Shown here: one piece after another, positions 25,762 through 40,700 of the stretch | Layout of the letters: each line of letters starts with the position of its first letter | Numbering within the stretch: the first letter of the stretch is position 1 | Source of the DNA: Neodiprion pinetum | Taxonomy: Eukaryota > Arthropoda > Insecta > Hymenoptera > Diprionidae | Assembly: GCF_021155775.2 (NCBI RefSeq) | Contig: NC_060235.2 | Span: 20,947,598-21,011,597, forward strand | Direction: 5' to 3' | Length of the DNA: 64,000 bases | The notes under the pieces: generated by a model | What the model was told of the DNA's origin: nothing | The model's input: only the letters and a program-made list of their open reading frames with translations | Database searches by the model: none | Translations under genes and position numbers: made by a program

Positions 25762-28700
25762 TTAAACGTGATTATTAAAGTTAGATTGTTGAGCACAATT
25801 ATTGATTTCTACTAAAGATTTGCGGGACGCGCTGTGAGCGGAGGAGATTTCCGCGAACTCTCCAGCCGACTTACCCTTCCGTGGCAAAGTGGTGGCTTCG
25901 CCCATCGACGGCAGCTCTCTCGGCTTCCATATCGGCGAACCTATTTCAAACTCATTTTAGGTTAATCCCGACTAATTTCACTCGATTCCCAATTAGGTAT
26001 TAATACCGCGGATATTAGGTCCTATCGGGCCGAACATATACAATTTACCCACCATCTTTACACCCGCGAATCTCTTATACCTACATTCCGCTTCTTCGAG
26101 AGCGAACATGTGAACAATTATTTTCAATTCCGAGAGATGAGAAAAAAAAAAAGTTGCACAAAACACCATTTCTCAAAAACATTGTGCACCAGCTGATATT
26201 TTTATATGTGTATAATCGTATCGATACACAAAAGTTGGTTGTTTTTTTATTTTTTTCATTGCCAGCCTGCAAATTTTATTTTTTCATCTACTTGACTTAA
26301 AATTCTATTCGGTATTCTAGTCTCCATTCAATACATCGGAGAAGAGAGCAGTAAGAAACGGATCATGGAGACTGTGATTTGTCACACGCATTACAAACTG
26401 ATCGCTTTTCTTGCACAAATCCAATATTAACACCGTACGTATATGATATCGTTATTTATACCGTGTAACGATTCAATGTGCAAATCTTTTTTAGTTTAAT
26501 TCTATATAATTACATTGCAGTGGTAATGAAGATATTTCTGTGAACTGAGATTCTAGGTTTCTGAAGACTTTCTTCATCTTCCAGCTAAACGGTTTTATTT
26601 AGTTTTATTCTATTTTTTTCAACGATATCTAGATTTTGAAAATGGTCTATTTTGTCCAAATACGGTCGTATACAATATGCTCGAGTATAATGTTCCCGAA
26701 TATTTCCCGAATATTCGAAATAGATCAATGTTCCAGTAACAACAAATATTTAATTTTCCAGGACAACGCGATGAGTCAACAAATTCAAAACTTGGAGCCA
26801 CAAGATCTCAGAAAAATCTTCATCTTTTTGTTCCTAGTACCGGGCATATTTTTCATTTTACCAAGTGTGAGGAAGACATATTGAAGAATCAAAAACGCAA
26901 AACATAATTGAAAACATGTCAGGATGTTCCGAGGAAAGAAAGTCATGTACGTAACTATTCTTTATCCAATGTTTTTGCTAATACATAAGAAAATGTTTTT
27001 ACAAAACTGAAATTTACACCGTTCTTTCTTTTCCTCGTAAATCAGAATCGGAGGGCCGGTCTTGGAACAGAAAACACGAATCAAACAGGCGCAGAGCGAG
27101 ACCACAAGAAGAAAGTGTCGAAGATATCGGTAAGAATTAATATGCTTCTCCTTGAAACACCCTGACCCAGGATCCTAGTGAAAAAACCTCGTCCAGAAGG
27201 TATGTTTATAGGACATAAGCATTAGAATACTAGAATCTGTTGTCAGTGTGACGAGACTTCGATCGAATACGATTCTTACCGAGTTCCTTGACGGTAATCG
27301 GCTGGTAGTTCTCGGGCTGATGAGAGGACTGAATCAGTCTTGCTTGACTGCCGGTGCTACCCGCTGAAATTGTCGACGTTGTGCTCAAAGTCAAGTGGTT
27401 CGGGGTTCGACCTAGCGTTGTTTTCTTCTCCCCTATGAAAGCCTGGGAGTCCTCTTCCCCCTCTGACTTTGTTCCCGAATCCATGTCCACCTTAACTTCA
27501 CCTGCAATCAAGACAGTCCCCGCTACTCCTGCATCGACGGATCGACAGGCGCATTACAGACGAGTGAAAGTAGCGACGATGAATGAGTAATGGAGTGAAC
27601 GACAGAGAAATTCTGTGCCAGTGAGCTTTGTGTAATGATCCACTCACCCGAGCTGTCGCTGATGGTTTTGCTCCTCGATCGGAATGTCGTTGGGTTCGCT
27701 GACGGTTCCTCAAACTCCTTGTCCTCCGAGCTTTCGTGGTCAACGGTGTGCTTAGACTGGCTGTACTTCCGCTTGACGTTGTGCTGGTTGGCCAACATCT
27801 GTTGCTTGGCGCTCTTCTTCGATACGGTGCCATTCCCATTTTGAACCTGACCCTGGCTCACTGGCTTCTCGAACTTCTCAACGTGGCCCGTTGACATACG
27901 AGGCGATATCGATATCGACGGTTGGGACATGTTCTGCTTCGTCGACGGAATGCTCATGTTTCTCACCGACTCACGGATTATCTGACGTATCGTCTTCAGG
28001 AACGCGTTGCGGAAGTCGGTCGTGCTGCGCAGGGAAAAGAATAGTTCAAAAAGTGCGTCAATAATTTGCAATCATTTTAGATCGCAACCAAAAGTCGCCT
28101 TGCGTGAAATCATTTAAAGTTTTTCAGGGTCAAATTCACTCCATTCTTGAATAACTGATACCTGAAGAGATGGAAAACAGATAGAAATGACACACCTGTT
28201 CGACAGTACGTAAACTTTCTCAGAGCGTCGCTGAAGTTGGCTTCTTAGGTGGATCAATTCCCACAGGAAGTGTGATTCCATGTCTTTTGCTGAGCTTGCT
28301 CGAACCTGGACCTCGGTGACAGGGATGAGCACTTGGTAACGAATGATTTCCACCTCGCTGGAGTTCGCCTTCGTCGATACGCCCTAGACAATGGTGTTTG
28401 AAGTGTGTTTGAAGGTATTTTTAAAAGTGTTTTACAACATAACGACTTACCATCAGCTTTTTCTTCTGTCTCAGTCTCTCCTTGCACAGGAAGACCACCG
28501 CTGATTTAAACACAAAGCACATCGCGTGCAGCTCTAAGCCTTTTTTTATTTTTCCCAAAAAGTCCGAGATATTGAGCCACTCCACGCCACCATAGTACAG
28601 GAGGTCTCCTGGACTCAGGTCGATTGGCTGAAAAGAGGATAATTGCAGCTCGAGGTCTTTTGGACAGTTTCAAGGGTGCTAAAAAGAGTACACTCACTTG

Positions 28701-31700
28701 TTTGCAAGACTTTTGATGCTGTCTGAATAGGTGATCGAATATTGCTCCGTACTCCTCGTGAATTCGTTGCATTTCGTTAATGTGTTCAGCTACCTTTTCC
28801 ATTCCCTTGAGAGCCTCTGGAATTAAAAGTGTTTTGATAGTGAAATGTCACTGATACAGAAATGGTTCGAGGAGTCGGATTTAAACTGTTACGAACCGAT
28901 CAAGTGCTCGTGTTCCTCACTGTGCTCGTCGGTCAAGTTTCTCAACTGCTGAAGCAGGAGAGGATATTTGAGAATTCTCTGGATTGGTTTGATCAGGTAA
29001 GACTCAAGGGTCGACGAGTGTTGTTGGCGTGGATTTCTCGCGGATAGAAATTCTTGCAGCGCTTGATTGCCTTCGTCTGCAATTTCGATAAAAGAAACGT
29101 GGTCAGAATTGGAATTCAGCCCCGTTCATTTCAACACACTTTACTTACTGGGGTGTAAAACCTTCTGAGCCTTTGAATGACTAGCGCAAAATGAACTGTA
29201 CAATTTGAAGTGGTTTACATAATACAAAAAGGCACTTCCGATGGAAAACAGGACCCCCTAAACAAAGAAGTTGAAATTAGCATTTGTATTCCTATGGAAT
29301 GACGATTTTTGAGTGCAAAATTAAGGGGTTGATGGTGATTCGAACCTTGAATTGACTCGGGTGATCGAAATTGTTGAAATCCGATTCCATTTCGATGGCG
29401 TGATCCAAATTTTGCAAAAATTGCCGTTGAAACGTGACGATTTCTTGTATGTTTCCAAACAGCGCGTTTATTTCTGCATTCGATAAAAATGTCTCACGCT
29501 TCAGGGGTTCTAGATAGTTTTCCAGCAAATTATTTAAATTCTGTAAAGCAAAACGAACAGATATAATATTCATCATCTGCTGCGTTGCTGTAATATCATT
29601 GAAATTAATTCCCACACCTTTACATAAGTCCGTTCAGTTTCTATCAATTCCAATATGACTTTTTTTAGTTTCTCAGCATCGCTGAGTTGCCTGCTAGGCG
29701 TGTGTGCCTGAGAATGTGAGCTTATTACGCTTCCGGTCGGACTGGACTTCCTGGTCTCTCCAGGCGATCGGCAAAACCCGGTGACTTGCTCGGCTGTTTT
29801 CAACAGATTTTCTATCTCGAATGAATTCGTTCTTGACGTCTGTTTTCCGTTCTCCATGTGAGACATAGAGGAGCATTCCTGTAGCATACCTTCTTTACCT
29901 GTGATAAACGAAAATTGCGAATAATCAAATTATTTTCTAGACACACGGAAGTGGGAAACTCATGCTCATGATTCTACTCACTCCATCCCGGCGCGGGGAC
30001 AATCAGGCCAGTTATCATCTCCTCGCTGATGACTGGTGGATCCGAAGGTGGTGGCGGGCAGACCAAACTCTCGATTATGTCATCGGTCACTCGCATGATC
30101 CCCGATAAATCCGGAGGTTCCGTCCTCGATGACCTCATCATCATGCACAAGGCTAATTCCTCTTGCAAAACACTCTCCAGGTACATCATATCCAAGTCAC
30201 TGACGATCGCCCCATTTATCACCATTATCTCGTCGCTTTTAATTATACCTGAAACCATATTTGTCGAGGTTTTGTTGGAGCTACTGCATTACGATCCTCA
30301 CAGGACAGCAGGCTAATTACCGTTCTGCATAGCGACACTCTTATCTTCGACCCGGCTGACGTAACAGCAGAGTTCATCCTGCCTGTCCGAATTTTCGATC
30401 AGCTCAGCCTCAACGGAGAAGCCCCACATTTGGTCTAAGGTGTTCCGCTGCAGCTCGACTTGGTATAAAATCTTGGCGCACACTTCAACGATCTCGTGCG
30501 TGTGGAGCTGCAGAGAAAGGATAATTTTCACCAATTCACTGAACCATGTGAGTATCACCCCAATACCAAAATGGTTTACAGTTTACTCACGTAAGTCTCT
30601 ATCAGGTCAGTTCTGTGCGGTACGAAGTAGTTGTGATCTTCCATGTCGCGCCGTTTCTTCACTCTAACAAAGTGCTCCATGGGGTTCAAACTCTTGCGGC
30701 TGCAAGCGCTGCCCAGAAATTCTTCAACCGACATGGCGTCGCGCAGGAAAACCGAGACCAGCTGTGTAACATTGAGAGTAAATCACGAGTGTCAATGGTT
30801 CACCGTTGGAAGACTATTTTAATCACCTGGTTCTCCGGCACCGAAACCTTGACGGTCTTTTCCTCGTCCCTGGAGGATATCTGCAGGGATCGTTTGCTCG
30901 AGCCACTATTAGACCTGGACAGTAATGGTGGCCTTCTCTTTGTCGCCCCGCGACCAGCGAGTAAATTGTTCAGGAGCGATGGACTCCGGGCGCAAATAAA
31001 CGCGTGAAACGAAGAGACGGTGAACACTCCCAGTTTGTTGAGGGTCTGCTTGGTTGCTCGGGATACATGCGTCAGGAGACTCTGCAAAAGAAGCGATTAG
31101 TACACATTCCTGAAGTAATTGTGCTGTAACTGTCCAAATTCCAAGCCATTGGTTTACCTTTGGATTTGGCAACTCCCCGCTCTGCAAGCTCGCCATGTAG
31201 CACCTCAACCGAAACTGTTCGCAATGAAGACGCTCGAGGTTCTCCTCCCACTGTACGATCTGGTTGTTTATTTGCTGCTTCGTCTCGGCGTCGGAAACCA
31301 CGGATTGCTGTAAATCCGCCATGTGTTTTAACTTGTGATCCTGCGGTGAAAATGCCCCGTTCAGAAGTCACTTTCCTCACATTTTAGCGCAACGATGTAA
31401 GAACAAAATGAGCTTTCGGATTACAAGCTGAAACTCACCGACTCGATCGCCTTCTCCAGCCGGAATATTTCCTCCTGAAGAAGATGAAGTGTTCCAGTCT
31501 TTCCGCGATGGCGCGCGAATGCCGCTGCGCATGCCGAGTGAATACTGTTCACCCAGTTTTCCAACTCCACTTGACACGGAGCCTGAAATAGGGATGGCAT
31601 ATTTATAGCTACCTATTCACACGGCCCGCTGATTCGGACCTCACCCGATAGAATACGGTGTTCAAGAGGTTCGAAAGAAGCGAAACGAAAAATAACCTGG

Positions 31701-34700
31701 AATAGATAAGCGTCGCCGAAAGCCGTGCTCAGGCAGAAGATGTAATCCCTCTTCGGGTGTTCTGGTATCGGTTGCATTATCGCACCGTCGACGATAATCA
31801 GATGCTTCGGTGCCGCCTCGACGGACCTGCTTTCATGGGAGTCACAGGGGTAGAAAAGAAGAGTCGTACCCTTGAGGCAAACCCAGTATCCCTTCCAGCC
31901 GCGTTTCCTGGCCAGCTCGATCTGGTGCTTTTTGCGCAGCAGCCATTTTTTTACGCTTAGAAACCTAGTTGTAGATCGTGACAGGTAAAAGACAGCATGA
32001 CGTGATGAAACTGGTCGGAATTCTAACCCAAAAACTGTTTTAGGGTAGGCTCATTGGCCGGAAATATTTACCCCGCTTTTCGGACAGCACCGGTGCAATT
32101 AAACGACGCTGCAGCTGTGCCCGTCTGCTTGCCTCGGTATGGTGAATTTATCACACTCTCACCATCGTCATCGTCGCTCACTGCTGTCGTCAGTGACATC
32201 CGGTCGTCGTCGGACATCTGAAATGAAAAACATATCATCACTACGGAAAATAGAGGAGTTTTTGAGAGAAGAGTGTGGTGAGTCAAACTTATAGGAACAT
32301 TGATAGAAATTATATATCGACTAAGAAGCTGAGCGACATGTGAGGAACTCGTTACAAAGCCAGGACGAAGTTCTCTTTGTCACAAGTGCCCGAATTTTGT
32401 CAAGATGTTAATTGACGTGGAAACTAAAATCGATAGCTACCCTCGTCGGATTTTTCCTACTTTGTGGAAGAAGTCGCTTTCAACACTGGACGCTCAACTT
32501 CCTTCCATTAATCACCCCGCCTCACGATCGACACGACATTCCGTGACGAGCTTCTGAACTCGGTCACGCGAGATAGGGAGAAAGGCAACCCACTCAGACA
32601 GCTAACTTCAGCGAAGCTTGCGCTAATCAGAGGGACGTTGCTCTTCGTCCCTTTGATCTGGTGAGTACTCAACACTCTGGCAACTTACAACTCGTTTCAA
32701 AAATGCCGCATTGCAGGAGTCCGCCGTCGTGTGGGGATGGTAGTGGCAGTAGCAGCCCTCCTTCAGCAGCTTCATGTTCCTTTTGGCCGTACCGTTTATC
32801 TTGAACATGATTTCCTCCTTGGCAAATTTCAGCCCGTCGATGTACCTGTGTGCCCACGTGTTTAACGCCCCGTTTATGATCTTAAGAAGCTTGTAATAAT
32901 ACCCCTCGCCGAGACCGGGGTTAATCTTCTCTTCGACGCTCTTGCAGTTGAACCAATACAACTTTTTCGTCTCATTTATGCAGATCACGCTCACCGTGTG
33001 ACGTTTACACAGGCAAAAATACTTCTTGCAATGCTTTTTGTGCAGGGTGCGCAGGTCCGTGTAACTGCTACTAGGATTCAGTAATTCGAGGGAACTATTG
33101 CGCTGCAGCGGTGGCCATGTTGGTTCTACCATTATTTTTATCAGTATGGTACTTCGTTTAAGACATTTGATTAATGCAGCTGCAGAATGCGCGAACGACA
33201 AATGTCCCCATGTTGATGACCGTTTTCAGTTAATCACACTTCAGTTCACCACTCAGTGCTTCCAGCACTTATGTTTAAATGGGTGTAATCATCATCCTCT
33301 ACATTTTTGCTCTCACTTATAACATTCAATGATAGTCATTGATTCCACGTTTGAGGATACTGCCAAATGCTACAATGATCAACAGCAGTTGTTAGTGTTC
33401 CGTTTATCTGAATCCAATTGAGGGTTTGAGAAAGCCAGTGTAAACGGGAACAGCGAGTTTAAATATCACTTTCAAGGTGGATATTATTATCGTGCAGGTA
33501 AAGTAAAATAAGAACATCTTACCAGCTCTACTCATCTTTCGTAGGAACTGGCATTTAGTTCAGATCGTCTTTGCACATCTTGTTTAAAAAGTTATAATTC
33601 CACAGAAAGTGGGTCAGCATGAACTGGAGGAAGCTTGAAGTTTGAAGTTTCCAAGGTCGTGAAACCATCGAGCTTGATCGAGTGATGTTACATCTTTTCT
33701 GACTGTGACTCTCGACACTTTCGAGTTTAACCAAATACCACGCAATTTTGAGGACCAGGTGACGTGGTCAAGGCTCTCCATCCATCGCCTTCCATCACTC
33801 CTCATTAACCGTCGATTCAGCGTAGCAAACGCGACAGAGGTCAGTGCGTAAGTGGTCATGAACGTATTGGCGTATTTTTCAACCCCCACCACATCGGCCG
33901 AGAGATTCGCGGTAAGGGAAACGCATTATCCGAGACGATTACGGTCGTAATAGCCACATCTTATCCCGCACTGTCAACCACGCACGACGGGGGAATGCAG
34001 GGGCTTTTAATCGCTTCTGCACCTTGCAGCTCGAGCCGCGCGCGAGCTTTGCTCAAGACTGTTGGCGAGCGGGGAAGAGTCTTCCGCGTTGAATCAATAC
34101 CTGGTCCCTGTAGGGATCGGGCTTTTGCGGGGGTGCTAGGGGGTGGAAGAGTTACCAACAAGGGTGGGGAAGACCTCTGGGGGCAAGGATATGCGTTTGC
34201 GCATGCACCTGTTGGTGCCCGCCAACTACTTCCAAGCAAAACAAAACAAAACAAAAGAACAACCATCTCTCCCATTCCGCTTTCGTCAAATGATCCCCGG
34301 CTAAATGCACCCCCGGGCAATGTAACACTTCCGAATGTTTTCAACATCTCTGTACTGACCTAACCCCCTCTATGAAAATCAACAACAGCAACATTGTTGA
34401 GGTGCTTTCATACGCTCCGACATTTTAAGGCAACTTCTAGGCATTACAAACCTACTATTGTTTTCTTGTTCTCAACAATTATGACAAGTGTTCGTGGTAA
34501 TCCGCCTCATACTCTACAGAGTGTCCATAAAATTCCACGCTTGAAATGAACGTGGAAACGTTTTCAGGTAAACGTTTTTAGAGTCAGAGTGTAGAAGTGC
34601 TAAAGTTCAATCGAGACTTTCTGTATTTTTCAGAATCTCAAGAAACTTTACGATTATACATTCCACCACTCAGCTCACCTCAAGCTCACCCTAATGACTT

Positions 34701-37700
34701 TAGGAATTGATCGCGCACAGCATTTTCCATGCTCAGAAACAATCCCACATGATACGTAAATTTCCAAACAATCAAACCATTCGTTTTCAAATTACATGAG
34801 AATAGGTGCCGAACACGGAACACGAGCTTTGTAGGCATTCTCGCGAGCTACGGCGCTGCTAGGAAGTAAAACCATTTACAGTATTCGCACCCCTCGAGGT
34901 TCCGCATTGTTCTCCACGCTAGACGAGCCCATTGAACCACCTGCACCAGTGAATAGAGGTTGCACTTGCTTGTACACTCCTTTTCATCGTGAACTCTGCA
35001 GTTGTTGAAAACCCGGAGGTACCAAGATGCGAGCTGACGCGTCAGAAGCACTAGCTACACAGGTGTCGAAATCCAGCCAAACGAAGGCGCTCAGCAAGGT
35101 TTCACTCACCTCGGAGGACGTGAGGTAGCACAGTCTCGAATCGGTGCTCTCAACGGATGCCTGTTGAACGATGCCTCCGTATCTTCCGTCCCTGTCCGAC
35201 ATGTAGTCCGACCTCACGCTGTCCTGTCTGTCGAAGGTCCCCCTAAAATAGCAACGAAGTCATAGTAGGCGGGTGAAACATTGATCAGGTAACTTGGCCT
35301 CCCTTATCCGCGGGCGCGGGGAGGCCTCATGTCAAGAATACAGAGCTGATATCGAGTGTCTGGTATTCTACACATAACAGGTATAGGTCAGAGAGGGTGA
35401 AGTAGACGCTTGACTCCCGACCCAAAGGGCGACCCTTGTGTCTGATCCGTATTGACTGATATACTTATTTCATGACTCGATGTACATTTTGCAGGGATTA
35501 CTTTCCACAAGACCACAGAGAGCAATGGGGTAGACGGTAACTTTTATAAGTTTATCTTACAACACTGTGTAAGACTATTTTTGCGAAAGTAACTGCATTT
35601 CTCTTCAATGCATGTCAAACGGTAAATTAAACAAAATATTATGAAATTTGAGTTTCTGCTGTTATTTCATTCAAGCTGTTTTCAGTACCGAGAAAATAAT
35701 AACGATGAAGTTTCTCAAGATTGTTTGACTGCTGGAGGAAAAAAGGAGTACAGAAAGATGGAGAAGAGACGATGCTGAGAGAGGGAGGTTCGGCGCACAA
35801 TGGGAGTTGAAAAACAATGAAAACAATGGCCGAGGATGAATGACGAAGGTGGAGTTTTCTCGAAGTTAAAAACGCTGGAAGAAATAACAGCAAGGCTTGA
35901 ACTCAAGTGTCTATTGTGGACGCAAAAGACAGTGCTAGATCCTGCGACGAAGCCCACAGGAGAGGTACGGGGATTCAGAAGATGTGGAAAAAATCTTGGA
36001 AGTTTATTGAATTCTTCAGAAGATTATCAGAGGAATGTTTCAGTATGCGACGAAAGTGAATAAGAGCTTAGAAGGATCCTTAAAAGTTGTCAAAATTCAA
36101 AACAAGGTACCTATAAAAACGTCTTACAAGAATTCAAATGCTGTCGAAAAAAAAAACTGCGAAAGCATGGTCTGTGCCAGAGTCTAAAAAAATCTATAGG
36201 TTGCCTAAAGTACCTTCAAGTTTCCAATTCCACAATCAAGCATTTTTTCATTGTCGTGAAAGTGTTTTTACTGCCAGGGCGAGGCCTGGATGAGACATTT
36301 TCCATCGAACTTACCTCTGTTCCATGGAATCAGTCCTGTTGGATTTGTACCCGCTATCATTTAGGCTTCCCTCATGTCTCAGCGATGGCAATGAATCCCA
36401 CGGCGACCTTTTGTGCCCTGTGTACGAAGGATTTCCCGAATTCGAAGCTGCGGAACCCAAAGTTGAACTTCCCGATTGCCAACCATCCGAATGACGGAAC
36501 CAGTGAGCCCGTGCTGACTCATCGATGCAGGTAGAGCATCTGAAACATAGCAGTAATTTCACCAGTTGAGAATTTTGGTGCTGATTGATGTTAAGATATT
36601 CTTTGCAAAACAATAATTTGAAATTTCTTTTAACTGGATACGTGAATCGTTTTTGCACAATGATCGTATGACTCAGCTTATAATTTTAAATTTAGACTGT
36701 AGCCTGAGAATCTTATTTTGCCTAGTTCCGTTGTCGAAAAAATAAATACTTCGTGCTTGATAGAAATCAATGACCAATTACGGATGATACTTTGATACTT
36801 TTTGCAGAGTTGTACAATAATATTCTAGATCTATTTCCAACAGATTCAGAATTGCAGTGCATTTAATTGAATATTGAACGTCACATCAAAGCTTGTTAAT
36901 TAAGTATGGATGCGAGCTGTGAAACATCAAGCCAAATAGTACTTGTCACGAGAAAATAATTGTACTCGTTACTTCGAGGCATGTGAGAGAAGTATTTTCA
37001 AAAAACCAACATTCGAATAGTTGGTCACCATTCAAGTGAACATTCAGGTTCCACGATTTCAACTAGAACAAAAACAGGAACAGACAGTACGTGGAGATTC
37101 ATTAGCTACTGGCCTGAAGCAAAAAATCACCTTGAATTATAATCGCTGAGATTGCCTCGGTCCCTGTCAGCATCCCGTTCTCTTTTTTCTCTTATAATTT
37201 CGTTCCTGTCACTGTAATATCCGTCGCGGTCTTTGCTGTTCTGACGCTCGTTGCAGTATCGGTATGACAGAGGGAGGGTAGAAGACTTGTTCGAGTTCGA
37301 TCCTGGAATTTCGAAAGAAGCTCAATATACTGTCAACAAATAACGTTTCTGTTACAGAAAAGTGGCTTTTTCACTTGGGGGAGTGACCAGCCACTAGCCT
37401 TAATAAATAAAAGAGGTGAAAATTCATTTACTTACGTCTCCTGGAAATGTGCGGTGTGCGTTGAACGTTCAGCGGTATATTTTCAGCGAATTCTGAAATT
37501 TCGGTAGAAATAACACTAAGGTTAATTGCGACGTCTATGTCCAGAAGAACAGAGCATCCTGAGTTATTCATGACCCTCAGCCTAGCCGCTGCGTGAATAG
37601 AAAAGCGGCTACTACCGGCAATGATGATTACCTAAATTTTCCATGCTCTGGGTGAGAAGGGCCTCGAAGGTGTGGAGGCTGTAGCTCTCGGCGTCCATGC

Positions 37701-40700
37701 CCTTGGCGAGAGTGTTCCTTAGGTGCATTTCGTACTCCAAGAGCAATCGGCTGGTCGGACTCCCCGGCGTTGATACGGAAGTCATGTTCTGCTGCTGATA
37801 TGTTTGACCCCCGTTACACCGCCTCGAGTTGCAGTGGTTCGGCTGCTGTTCCATGTCAGAATTGCCATTTGACGAACTTGGTGTGGTCGCGTAGCACTGG
37901 TTGTCAAATATGACATTGTCCGAGGGCGGCGATATGTCACCTGCGCACCGATTATGTTCCAAATCTAAGTACATCCTCTCTCTGCCGCCTATATGGGACA
38001 GACAGGATGCGTGCTTTTCAGGTACTAACAGATACTAGTTGTACGCAATGCACGGCAAACAAATTCCATGATGTTTGATCTGCAACGCTGCTGTAATACC
38101 GTCCAGTAGTTCACTATGTTTAGTCACAAGTGTGGCACTCCTGGTCGTTTAACGTCACAGAGAATCACACTTTTCAGGTATTCGCATCGTGTCAACAACT
38201 GACACCGAGCAACCCTGTATCCGACTTCAAACAGGGTGAACTACAGAAGAGTCACTTTTTACCATCTCTGTGAATAAATAAAATGCCACTACATAAGTGG
38301 TGTTCAATTAAACAAAGCATTTTTTTTTTTTGTAGTGAGAGCCTGAAACGATGTCGTGCGCTGAAGTGCAATCCTGAATAATTGCGCTAATCGCCATTGC
38401 ATGGGAACTAAGAATTGACTAGCGAAAGTTCAAGTAAAGAAAGAAAACAAAGAATTCTAAATCCTATAGAGGGTATGCATAACACTTCTCATGGACTCCG
38501 AACTATCTGCAACTATTGAAAGCACTACGGTATGTGGCCACTGATAAAAATCGTCAAAATGATGCTTGAAGAAATTTTCACGCGGTCTATTTAACGGTAA
38601 GTAATGAGCATGTGGTACGTTTTTGACGGAGTAATTTACTCTCTTCGAAATACCGTTCGTGCTGATGAATAACATGTTCGCTAATTGAAATATTTAGTAA
38701 TGATGCAAAATGTTTTTAAATTTTTGAAATGTGGCACAGGAGATGGAATTCATGAATATTTCACGAGTAATCGTGTAATATGTGAAATCCCATAAAACAG
38801 TTGGAATCTTTTCGTAACCATGATCTATGTACCCTTCCTTTCAAACTTACCGGTATACTGTCTGCACATATCGTGAGAACTCCTAGATCCTTGAAACTTG
38901 TTATTGTGAGAGCTCCTGTATGGATTCGAGTAGTTTTCATTCTCCGCTTCGGACATTGAGTACTTTTGGTTGTTGTTATTAGGATGATAATGATAACTGT
39001 GATGGTTGTGCCTCTTCCTAGTCATCTCGGGTGAGGTTACAGGGCTGTCGATGCTGGACATGGGTTTGAGCATTCTCTTCAGGGTGTTCGAATCAAGACT
39101 AATGCCACCGTTGTGAGCATTTTCGATCCGCATGTCGTCGGTGCTTTTGCTCTTGGAGTGTCGGGAGCCATGGTTGTTATTGTTGACATTGTTGAACATG
39201 TTACCATTGTGCATCTCGAGCTCCGTATAGTCGGCTGACTTCGTATGGTGGAGCTGCTCCTTGCGCATTGATTTATTCTGAAGAGTACCACCCGCCTGAG
39301 TTCCCTCGGACTTGAGAGTTTCTCGCTCAGTCTCATTCGGCTGCGTCGACGTCTCCTGGCTCTGTTTGGACGCCTTTTTCGGCGATACCAAGGAACACTT
39401 TTCCTCGGGGCTTCCGATCTGTGAAAGCATAACAAACCCGATCAGCACAGTCCAGGCTGTTAGCGACCCTGAAAACTGGCCTAGCATCTCACCTGAGATC
39501 CAACGTTAGCCGTTCCCGTGGCAACGTTCGCTGTCTTCGGTGTCGTTTGACAGGTCTCGTTATGCTGCTGCTTTTCCTTCAGCTTGATCGAGTCCCCGGA
39601 CTTCGGCGTTTTCCCTGGTGTGCTATTCGTGTTGTTCACGTTGTCGTAGAGCGATGCACTTGACGTCGCCGCCGCTATTTTGTCTCCTCGCCCTTGGATC
39701 ATTTCCATCTCTGTTGACCTCCCTAAGGTTCTCGGCAACGTGGACGCCCCTGAAATTGGAAGACAGAAATTTTGATAAGCGCCACAAGTGAGGCAATCGG
39801 ATGAACGAGGTTAAAAACATGTAAAAGCACCACACCCAACTGCAAAGAAGTTTCAAGACGAAGCATGGGCTTGACTTGTATTCCTCACCGCAAATGTTTC
39901 TGTATCTCGGATCTTGGGTTCTGAGTCTGGCGAACTGTTCGGGCGTCATGCATGTGCATTGTGGTTCTCGTGACCGGCTTGGCGACGCAGGTGTGGAGAG
40001 TGGCTTTCTCCGGGTTTTTATCTTCTGTTTATTCGGTGGTTCTAGTTTCAGCGAATACGAGGATGAAGCTTTTCTCGAGAATTTAAAAGAAGGTGACTGC
40101 AAGAACAAACAAGCATTATTGCACACGGTTCACCGAAGTCTAGGAAAGTCGATAAACCAGAAAAATATACTCACGCAGCACTCTCGGAATTGTTTGGCAT
40201 CTATTGGTGAGGTGAAGTTCAGACCCCAAGTATCGTTGGTCATGGTATCCTTCCAGTAAACGAAGCATTCGGACGCCTGGCCGATCCTCGTACCTTTAAA
40301 ATTGATCAGGTGTGTCAGTCGTTAAGAGGAGATTGTCCAAGACGTCAAAAATCACCGTGCTAGGTAAGTTCAATCATTCATCTCCATACCTGGCTGAACG
40401 AGCCGCACATCGAGGATCTTGTCGACCTGGCTGTTGTAAGCAGTGATATGAAAAATGCACTCGGGAGAGTCCTGGACACAGGTGATGTTAACGGGAACGA
40501 GATCCTCGGAGACCTGCTGCCACTTGACAGTGCCGGCACCGCTTGCGCTGACGTGGAAGACCTCTGCCCAGAGCCTGAAACCACTCGTAATTACTTTTAG
40601 TGCACCCAGGTGGTTCTCCTGGACCCAAATATAGCCAGCGTGTATTCGTCAGAAGCTGGAGAGCTGCAGCGGAACAAAAGCTATAATCGCGTTCAGTTGA

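Noticed and set aside
25363..25796. Several overlapping frames on both strands near the sif 3' end
   Set aside because: They arise from TTG/ATT repeats and TATA-type runs; the real coding here is only the sif last exon at 25762-25940.
39079..39435. 118-codon Arg-rich minus-strand frame
   Set aside because: It is an out-of-frame shadow of the large sif linker exon 39418-38851.
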